Of a stretch of 9,250 nucleotides of DNA, positions 1 through 4,556 are shown piece by piece. This DNA comes from Thermodesulfobacteriota bacterium (lineage in GTDB: Bacteria > Desulfobacterota > Syntrophobacteria > BM002), in contig CAMYLW010000044.1 of assembly GCA_947259475.1 (NCBI GenBank), forward strand, positions 1 through 9,250, in the 5' to 3' direction. How positions within the stretch are numbered: position 1 is the first letter of the stretch; each line of letters starts with the position of its first letter. The notes beneath the pieces were generated by a model. It was not told the DNA's origin. It made no database searches and saw nothing but the letters and a program-made list of their open reading frames with translations. Position numbers and translations under genes: made by a program.

Positions 1-309
1 ATTGTCCGCGCTTCGCTTGGACTCCCCACCCTGCGGGCGGGTCCCCAGTTTCAAAATTCCAAACCTGTTTTGGTCATTTGATATTGGAATTTGAGATTTA
101 TTTGTAATTTGGTGCTTGGAGTTTGGGATTTCATAAACTCTAGTACTCCAAAATAGCTCGCAAACTTTACCGGTCTCAGCTCTCTACTGCTGATGCTCAA
201 GTGCGAAGGGTTGGTTTTTCGAGAGCCAATATGCGAGAATAATGAAGCGCAGTGCCGAAGAGTACCTGTTCCACCCCGGCAGCTTAAAAATGTTGAGAGG
301 TAATAACAA
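1..309. other. Non-coding upstream region with period-7 T-rich repeats
   Basis: I see no convincing gene here. Bases 19-44 can form a GC-rich hairpin (GGAC with GTCC, plus inner CCC/GGG pairs), possibly the end of an upstream transcript. From about 77 to 132 the sequence runs in 7-base steps, many of the form TTTG plus three variable bases (TTTGATA, TTGGAAT, TTGAGAT and so on). The same style of sequence returns at 2677-2711. A minus-strand open frame covers most of this region but consists of translated low-complexity repeat and shows no family resemblance. No clear sigma-70 promoter for the gene at 310 was found. Confidence 0.5.
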
Positions 310-1002
310 ATGACCAGCGGGAAAAACACACGCTGTTATCCTTCAGGTGAAAGAAAAATCGAGCGGCAGATCAGCCGCGAGAAAATCCTGGTCTTCCAAC
401 AAAATGGCAGCGGTGAAAGGAAAATACAGGGTATAAGAAGCTACGGAAAAGAGCGCTTTATCATCGAGATTGTCTCCATAGATGAGGCCTTGCCTCCGAT
501 TCTGGACGATACCCGTGACTACTTACCATCCAACATTCAGGCTGACCTCGTTTTGGATTTCTTGAAACATCCAGACCTCTCCCACGACCTTGCCGTTTTC
601 TGCCGTGCTAGAAACATTCCCATCGTAGCCTCAGGGAAGAAACTTCGGGTAAAAGGGGCTTTGACCCCCCCAACCTGATGCGGCCTTTCCAGGCAGGTCG
701 GCCTGGGTCAATATGGTGAACATTTTGGCGCGCCGGAGTTTGCTGTGGAGATAACGAACGGCAAAATTGACCGCATCCAGGTATGCCGAGGTGCACCTTG
801 CGGAGCAACCTGGGACGCTGCCAAGCGGGTAGAGGGATTGCCCGTAGAAGAAGCAGAGATACGCATTGGCCTGGAGACACAATTCTTCTGCCCTGCAGAT
901 CCCTCTGGCTGGGATCCAATACATGGTAAGAGTCCGGTGCACTTCGCCGGTGAGGTCCACATTGCGGCCTTGAAAAGGGCACTTCGAAAAGAGACATCGT
1001 AG
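310..1002 (+). CDS. DUF166-like selenoprotein, UGA codon 123 read as selenocysteine
   Basis: Function unknown; it resembles the DUF166 family by recall of its C-terminal signature. Reading frame 310-1002 has one internal stop, TGA at 676-678, and both sides stay in the same frame. The full product is 230 residues. The core begins near residue 26 (ILVFQQNGSGERKI); the first 25 residues look like an extension. Before the UGA the protein reads ALTPPT. After it come CGLSRQ (124-129), FGAPEF (139-144), RGAPCGATW (160-168), FFCPADPSGWDPI (192-204) and GKSPVHFAGEVH (206-217). Cysteines 124, 159, 164 and 194 are candidate redox or metal ligands. I recall a Cys-Cys pair at 123-124 in relatives, so UGA replaces a Cys codon beside TGC. 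The hairpin at 689-706 fits a bacterial SECIS. The start is supported by GAGAGG nine bases before ATG 310. Main alternative: a pseudogene with a Cys-to-stop change. Confidence 0.8.
676..707 (+). promoter_or_regulatory. Bacterial SECIS element with Sec UGA codon
   Basis: The UGA is 676-678. CCAGGC (689-694) pairs perfectly with GCCTGG (701-706), leaving the six-base loop AGGTCG (695-700); a T688-G707 wobble can extend the stem. Sixteen bases separate the UGA from the loop, and G is the second loop base. Both agree with the bacterial SECIS model (short stem, small loop with an early G, loop about 16-37 bases after UGA). The loop differs by one base from the AGGUCU loop I recall for E. coli fdhF, which SelB contacts. 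Unlike fdhF there is no bulged U in the stem. TTGAC (661-665) could pair with GTCAA (707-711) to form a lower stem around the UGA. Confidence 0.78.
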
Positions 1003-1025
1003 AAACCGTTAAAGTCGTCTATCAC

Positions 1026-1152
1026 AGAGGTCAGAAGTCGGAGATCAGAGATCAGCTCTACCCCTGACCTCTGACGTCTGATCTCTGACCTCTGATTTCT
1101 GCCCTGTGCCCTGCGCCTCTCCACAATCTACAATCTGCAATCTAAAATCTCC
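1026..1152. repeat. Heptamer repeat array forming a long imperfect hairpin
   Basis: Bases 1026-1055 are heptamers AGAGGTC, AGAAGTC, GGAGATC, AGAGATC plus AG. Bases 1064-1105 are CTGACCT, CTGACGT, CTGATCT, CTGACCT, CTGATTT, CTGCCCT, followed by GTGCCCT and GCGCCTC. After a short break, 1125-1152 is four units of AATCT plus two variable bases. The first block is the inverted complement of the second: 1026-1055 against 1064-1093 gives 24 Watson-Crick pairs out of 30, with loop 1056-1063. It starts 24 bases after the DUF166 stop and could end or stabilise that transcript, though no T-tract follows. An open frame at 1106-1288 is mostly this repeat in translation and is not annotated. Confidence 0.7.
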
Positions 1153-1168
1153 AACCCAGGCACGTCCC

Positions 1169-1198
1169 TTGCTATCATTTCAAGACAAGAATTATATG
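1169..1198 (+). promoter_or_regulatory. Possible sigma-70 promoter for small Cys4 gene
   Basis: TTGCTA (1169-1174) and TATATG (1193-1198) each match four of six consensus bases, with an 18-base spacer. It would give a leader of about 85 bases. That leader contains a small hairpin, CGGG with CCCG, just upstream of the ribosome binding site. This is a weak call. Confidence 0.3.
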
Positions 1199-1292
1199 CG
1201 TCACGCACGGGTGTTGTTTTCTGCTGGTTTTAGTTCGTCACCGTGGTGGAAACGTGCCTCCCCGGGTGTCAGCCCGAATGTGAGGTGATAAA

Positions 1293-1511
1293 ATGTCTCG
1301 GTGCAAAATATATGCTGAGTGTTGGTTTTATCGGAACAAAATAGATCCGCAATCTCAAGCATTTGAGTTACTCCAAAAATACTGCCACGGAGACTACACT
1401 ACTTGTGCGCGCTACCAATTCTCGCAATCCCTGGGAGCTTTCTATGTCCCGAAGGGCTTGCTACCCAACGAAATCAGAAGGATCAAACCAGTTCTCCGTA
1501 GTTTGCTCTGA
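1293..1511 (+). CDS. Small four-cysteine protein of unknown function
   Basis: A 72-residue protein with Cys4, Cys10, Cys31 and Cys38, the last two in the stretch YCHGDYTTCARY (30-41). The C4-x5-C10 and C31-x6-C38 arrangement suggests a zinc site or iron-sulfur cluster; that is inference. Small deltaproteobacterial proteins with a similar N-terminal Cys pair, a YC-x-GD-x3-CARY stretch and a VP-x-LFPN-like tail (here VPKGLLPN, 52-59) are familiar to me, but I know no function for them. GAGGTGAT (1280-1287) sits five bases before the ATG and is a strong ribosome binding site. There is no signal peptide or membrane segment, so it is probably cytoplasmic. It is likely its own transcription unit. 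Confidence 0.7.
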   Translation: MSRCKIYAECWFYRNKIDPQSQAFELLQKYCHGDYTTCARYQFSQSLGAFYVPKGLLPNEIRRIKPVLRSLL

Positions 1512-1581
1512 GAGCCAGTCCTCCGTATCTTGTCCTTCACCCGACGTGTCCAAATTCATACCTTTACCCTAACGTTGCAAA

Positions 1582-1616
1582 CCTCCGCCTGGATGATATC
1601 CGGAGGGGTAGTTTTA
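1582..1616 (+). terminator. Possible terminator after the Cys4 gene
   Basis: CCTCCG (1582-1587) pairs with CGGAGG (1601-1606) around a 13-base loop, followed by GGTAGTTTTAAAA. The stem is short, the loop is large and the T-run has only four bases, so this is a modest candidate. Confidence 0.35.
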
Positions 1617-1657
1617 AAACAATTTGTTTCCAAACCGCGGTTGATCAAGCTTCCCTA

Positions 1658-1686
1658 TTGACTGAAATTCATCATTTCACTATCTT
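1658..1686 (+). promoter_or_regulatory. Sigma-70 type promoter of OmpA-like lipoprotein gene
   Basis: TTGACT (1658-1663, five of six consensus) is followed after exactly 17 bases by TATCTT (1681-1686, four of six). This gives a leader of about 50 bases before the ATG at 1743. It is the best sigma-70 match in the window. Confidence 0.6.
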
Positions 1687-1697
1687 ATCAGTGATAA
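1685..1697. promoter_or_regulatory. 13-base palindrome overlapping the -10 box, possible operator
   Basis: TTATCA-G-TGATAA is a perfect palindrome that overlaps the last two bases of the -10 box and reaches the expected start of transcription, where a bound repressor would block initiation. Its core TATCAGTGATA equals the core I recall for the tetO2 operator. No TetA or TetR(B)-like protein is encoded here, so the binding protein is unknown. Confidence 0.4.
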
Positions 1698-1742
1698 TTA
1701 GATATCCGGGCTAGGACAGATTAGATTGAAAGGGGAGAGATC

Positions 1743-2507
1743 ATGTACCGGAAACCATCACTTTTCGTCCTATGTTCATTGCTGCTTCTACTTTCCGCCT
1801 GCGTCTCCAAATCAAAATATGTACAGCTTGAGGCCGAGCACGCCGACGCCAAGCACAAGCTAGAATACACGGAAACCAGACTCGGCTACACTGATGAAAG
1901 CAGAGAAAAGTGCATCGACAGCTTGGCAGATTGCCAGGGCAGGTTCAAAGAAAAGAAATTACAGCTCTCCCAAGAGATGGAAGAACTGCAAGTCAGTCTA
2001 GAAGAGAGCCAAGCCACCATTGATAAACAGACAAAAGTTATCAGAGACCTCCACGCCACCAGGATTAAAATTGAGAGTAGCCTAAAAGAGCAGATTGAGA
2101 GCCAGGAAATCAAACTTGAGGAAATAGAGGGCAAGTTGAAAGTCACCCTGGTGGACAAGATTCTATTTGATCCCGGCAAGGTGGAAATCGCCAAGAGAGG
2201 TAAAGAGGTGCTCCTGGAGCTTGCAGACACCTTGAGAGAGAACAAAGACCAGAACATAGTGGTAGAGGGACATACAGACGATGTCCCCATCGGATTGGGG
2301 TTGATAGAAAAATATCCCACCAACTGGGAACTGTCCGCTGTCAGAGCAGTAGGAGTAGTGCGCTTTCTCCAGGAAAAAGGCTGGCTGGAGCCAGAAAGGC
2401 TCACGGCCACTGGCTACAGTTACTACAAGCCGTTGGCGTCCAATGACACCGCTCAAGGGAGGCGTCAGAATCGACGGATAGAGATAATCTTGGTGCCAAA
2501 GCGATAA
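1743..2507 (+). CDS. OmpA-family peptidoglycan-binding lipoprotein with coiled coil
   Basis: A 254-residue lipoprotein expected to link the outer membrane to peptidoglycan. Residues 5-19 are a hydrophobic signal ending in the lipobox LSAC with acylated Cys20. The next residues are Val and Ser, with no Asp retention signal, so sorting to the outer membrane is likely. Residues 24-135 are rich in E, K, Q and L and read as a long coiled coil; it contains Cys57 and Cys64. Residues 137-250 are an OmpA/MotB C-terminal domain: GHTDD (176-180), NWELSAVRA (194-202) and RRQNRRIEI (240-248). The Asp and Arg of the first two motifs are where this fold holds diaminopimelate. AGGGGAG (1731-1737) is a good ribosome binding site. 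The overall plan resembles stand-alone OmpA or MotB-like lipoproteins. No motor or Tol-Pal gene lies nearby to specify its role. Confidence 0.9.
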   Translation: MYRKPSLFVLCSLLLLLSACVSKSKYVQLEAEHADAKHKLEYTETRLGYTDESREKCIDSLADCQGRFKEKKLQLSQEMEELQVSLEESQATIDKQTKVIRDLHATRIKIESSLKEQIESQEIKLEEIEGKLKVTLVDKILFDPGKVEIAKRGKEVLLELADTLRENKDQNIVVEGHTDDVPIGLGLIEKYPTNWELSAVRAVGVVRFLQEKGWLEPERLTATGYSYYKPLASNDTAQGRRQNRRIEIILVPKR

Positions 2508-2513
2508 ACCTTA

Positions 2514-2598
2514 GTGAACGGTTAGCAGTAAACATGAGCGGTAGGCAGTGTGGAAGCAAAAAGTAAAGAATCCGGGCCAAAGAACCCGGCTTTGGGCC
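2514..2598. repeat. Heptamer-phased repeat followed by a hairpin
   Basis: Immediately after the lipoprotein gene the sequence runs as GTGAACG, GTTAGCA, GTAAACA, TGAGCG, GTAGGCA, GTGTGGA (2514-2554): five heptamers and one hexamer with the pattern GT-n-A-n-C-n. At 2575-2598 CCAAAG pairs with CTTTGG, and two further G-C pairs form if G2596 bulges out. The hairpin may mark the 3' end of the lipoprotein transcript, but there is no T-tract. Confidence 0.45.
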
Positions 2599-2603
2599 AC
2601 ACC

Positions 2604-2644
2604 AGATGTCAGGTGTCAGGATTGATGGACCTGAAACCTGAAAT
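2604..2644. repeat. 41-base dispersed repeat, copy 1
   Basis: It matches the copy at 2790-2830 at 35 of 41 positions by eye. Each copy has two direct GTCAGGT/GTCAG units followed by partly complementary CCTGAAA-like units, so each can fold on itself. No coding capacity is evident. Confidence 0.65.
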
Positions 2645-2676
2645 CCATAATTTTGGCTCCGCCTTCGGATTATTTG

Positions 2677-2738
2677 TTTGGAATTTGTGATTTGCTATTT
2701 GGAATTTTTTGGTCACTCCAGCACTCCAATACTCCAGT
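2677..2738. repeat. Period-7 then period-8 short tandem repeats
   Basis: TTTGGAA, TTTGTGA, TTTGCTA, TTTGGAA, TTTTTTG (2677-2711) are five consecutive heptamers. They are followed by ACTCCAGC, ACTCCAAT, ACTCCAGT (2715-2738), three 8-base units. A similar T-rich heptamer run and the string ACTCCAAAA occur in the first 170 bases of the window, so this is a dispersed intergenic repeat type. Confidence 0.65.
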
Positions 2739-2789
2739 ACACTAACCCTTCAAAAATCCCGAACCTCCAGCACCAATTATCAGAATTTT

Positions 2790-2830
2790 AGGTGTCAGGT
2801 GTCAGAATTGATAGACCTGAACACTGAAAC
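2790..2830. repeat. 41-base dispersed repeat, copy 2
   Basis: Second copy of the element at 2604-2644, in the same orientation and 186 bases downstream, ending just before the T-run and operator of the efflux operon. GTCAG at 2801-2805 can pair with CTGAA/CACTG-type sequence at 2817-2826, giving a weak hairpin. Confidence 0.65.
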
Positions 2831-2838
2831 CTCCCTTT

Positions 2839-2881
2839 TTTACTGAACAAGGTTGACAAAATAATCGATGTTCAGTAAATA
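2839..2881 (+). promoter_or_regulatory. Efflux operon promoter bracketed by an inverted repeat operator
   Basis: TTTACTGAAC (2839-2848) and GTTCAGTAAA (2870-2879) are perfectly complementary 10-base arms separated by 21 bases. A consensus -35 box, TTGACA (2853-2858), lies between the arms. The sequence 17 bases on, TAAATA (2876-2881), is a weak -10 box overlapping the right arm. A dimeric TetR-family protein bound here would block the promoter, and the adjacent regulator gene makes autoregulation likely. The predicted transcript would begin within a few bases of the ATG at 2890. Confidence 0.65.
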
Positions 2882-2889
2882 TTATAGGC

Positions 2890-3495
2890 ATGGGTATCGA
2901 GGATCGGAAAAAACGTGATGCAGGCAAGATGCGAAGTCGCATCCTCAAGGCTGCTATGGAGCTTTACGTCAAGGGCGGCTACGAGAATGTCACCATGCGT
3001 GGTATCGCGGCGAAAATCGAATACAGCCCTGGCACAATATACCTCTATTTCCAAAACAAAAACGACATCATGCTGCAGCTTTGCTACCAGGGCTTCGAGC
3101 GCCTCCTGGCGCACCAAGATAAATTGGAGAAAATAGCCGACCCCCTGGAGAGACTGTCAGCTGGAGGTCGTTATTACCTTGCCTTTGCCCTGGAGAATCC
3201 CGAGTTCTACGAACTCATGTTCGCCACCACAGAAGTCCTCAAGAACTCTGGTCCAGATCAGGAGGCCGCGCCCCTGAGAGCGTTCCGAGGATTCGCGAAA
3301 AACGTCAAGGACTGTTTAGATGCTGGAGTTTTTTCAGATGGTGAAGTGGAAACCACCGCAATCGCTCTTTGGGCCACCCTGCATGGGCTTGCGTCACTAC
3401 TGATCAAGGGGAGGCTTCGCTTTCTGCCTGAAGAGAGCTTGGATAAGGTTGTTGAACAAGCGTATGCTTTTAGTCTGCGGAAGAGGGGAGAGTAA
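2890..3495 (+). CDS. TetR-family repressor of the efflux operon
   Basis: A 201-residue DNA-binding regulator. The N-terminal helix-turn-helix spans about residues 15-62, with IAAKIEYSPGTIYLYFQNKNDI (39-60) as the recognition region. The C-terminal ligand and dimer domain contains WATLHGLASL (151-160), the signature I associate with the WHG type of TetR C-terminal domain. The start MGIEDRKKRD is typical of this family, which favours ATG 2890 over Met14 at 2929. However, there is no ribosome binding site in front of 2890, so translation may be leaderless or nearly so. It stands first in the operon, 17 bases before the adaptor gene. Expected to be released from DNA by a small molecule that the pump exports; the ligand is not predictable. 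Confidence 0.9.
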   Translation: MGIEDRKKRDAGKMRSRILKAAMELYVKGGYENVTMRGIAAKIEYSPGTIYLYFQNKNDIMLQLCYQGFERLLAHQDKLEKIADPLERLSAGGRYYLAFALENPEFYELMFATTEVLKNSGPDQEAAPLRAFRGFAKNVKDCLDAGVFSDGEVETTAIALWATLHGLASLLIKGRLRFLPEESLDKVVEQAYAFSLRKRGE

Positions 3496-3512
3496 ACCCA
3501 AAAAGGTTTGTG

Positions 3513-4547
3513 ATGAAGACCACCGCTCTAGGCAAAATAATAGTATTTTCTGTTGCTATCATCACTGTCCTTCAGTCGGTTGAGACGGTGGGTAGCGAAA
3601 TTGTGCCGCCGTCAGCACCAGGAGACGTTGTTGTCGCCAAGCCCGCCATGCGCAGGGTCAGACTCACCGGTTATACCAGGGCACGATACGTAATGGACAT
3701 CGTCAGTGAGGAGGCCGGACGTTGCGTCAAAGTCAGCGCTGACGTGGGTGACCAAATCGGAAAAAACGGCTTGTTTGCCGTGTTGGACACAATTTTCATT
3801 GATCTCGCCCTCAAAAAGAACCGGGTGGATCAAGCGCGGTTAACAAACATGATCGCTTTTCACGCCAAGGAAGTCGGTCGTTTTGAGAAGCTGGTAGAGC
3901 GGGAGACCGCTGCCCAGTCAAGACTAGACGAAATTCAGAACAAACTGGACCAGGCTGAATTTCAAACAAAGACGCTCAAAGTACAGGAGACTGAACTCAA
4001 TGAGCGGCGCAGTCGTCACCACATCAAAGTTCCTCAGGGCTGGTCCATTATCCAGCGTGATGTAGAGCCGGGCCAATGGGTATCAGTGGGCAAACACCTC
4101 GGCAAAGCAGGCGATTTTCGCACTCTGCTTGTACCGTTCGCCCTGTCGCCCGAGGAATACCGCGCTCTCAAAAAATTCAAAGGACCAATTGAACTGTTGC
4201 TGCCCGGAGAGGGCCAAAACACTATCTCACTCAAAGCCTCGGTGGCCCGCATTTCCCCGGCCTTCGATCCTGAAACGCGCAAAATCAACGTGGAGTTGGC
4301 TGTAACCGATACCCTTTCCGAAAACCGAGGTGGGTTGCGTGCAGAGCTCACTCTCGAAATGCCTGATCCATCTGGGGCGGTTCTCATTCCTGCTGCGGCA
4401 GTTGCAGAACGCTATGAGGAATTCTGGCTCACGCGGGCCAATGGTGAGAAGATCAGAGTACTATTTCTCGGTGATGGGCCGGATAACACCTATCGGGTCC
4501 GCGCTTCTGAATTGAAGCCCGGAGACAAATTCAGGGTCAAGCCCTAA
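3513..4547 (+). CDS. RND efflux periplasmic adaptor (HlyD/AcrA-like membrane fusion protein)
   Basis: A 344-residue adaptor that bridges the inner-membrane pump and an outer-membrane channel. Residues 1-28 form a signal sequence (hydrophobic 8-22) with no lipobox Cys. Residues 61-95 and 170-198 are the two halves of the lipoyl-like domain (AGRCVKVSADVGDQI; VEPGQWVSVGKHLG). Residues 96-168 form the helical hairpin, short compared with AcrA. Residues 204-285 are the beta barrel, with the family motif PAFDPETRKINV (249-260). IPAAAV (292-297) opens the membrane-proximal domain. I chose ATG 3513 because AAAAAGG (3500-3506) is six bases upstream; a GTG at 3510 adds one residue. It is co-transcribed with the TetR gene upstream and the pump gene nine bases downstream. 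Confidence 0.9.
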   Translation: MKTTALGKIIVFSVAIITVLQSVETVGSEIVPPSAPGDVVVAKPAMRRVRLTGYTRARYVMDIVSEEAGRCVKVSADVGDQIGKNGLFAVLDTIFIDLALKKNRVDQARLTNMIAFHAKEVGRFEKLVERETAAQSRLDEIQNKLDQAEFQTKTLKVQETELNERRSRHHIKVPQGWSIIQRDVEPGQWVSVGKHLGKAGDFRTLLVPFALSPEEYRALKKFKGPIELLLPGEGQNTISLKASVARISPAFDPETRKINVELAVTDTLSENRGGLRAELTLEMPDPSGAVLIPAAAVAERYEEFWLTRANGEKIRVLFLGDGPDNTYRVRASELKPGDKFRVKP

Positions 4548-4556
4548 CAGCAAATC

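Noticed and set aside
310..1002. Two separate genes (310-678 and about 745-1002), or a plain pseudogene
   Set aside because: Both parts are in one frame, the family sequence is continuous across the UGA, the second part has no ribosome binding site or proper start (GTG at 745 lies inside conserved sequence), and a SECIS-type hairpin sits exactly where needed. A pseudogene remains the fallback.
608..1124. Three overlapping minus-strand open frames across the DUF166 gene
   Set aside because: They are antisense shadows of a well-supported + strand gene and show no family features.
1026..1152. CRISPR array
   Set aside because: Units are 7 bases and drift in sequence; there are no 25-40 base repeats with unique spacers and no cas genes.
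1106..1288. 60-residue + strand open frame
   Set aside because: Its first part is translated heptamer repeat and the rest has no recognisable feature or ribosome binding site.
1509..1660. Read-through of the UGA ending the small Cys4 gene as a second selenocysteine codon
   Set aside because: The frame stays open for about 50 codons, but there is no SECIS-like hairpin at the right distance, and the sequence beyond has no protein-like conservation that I can recognise.
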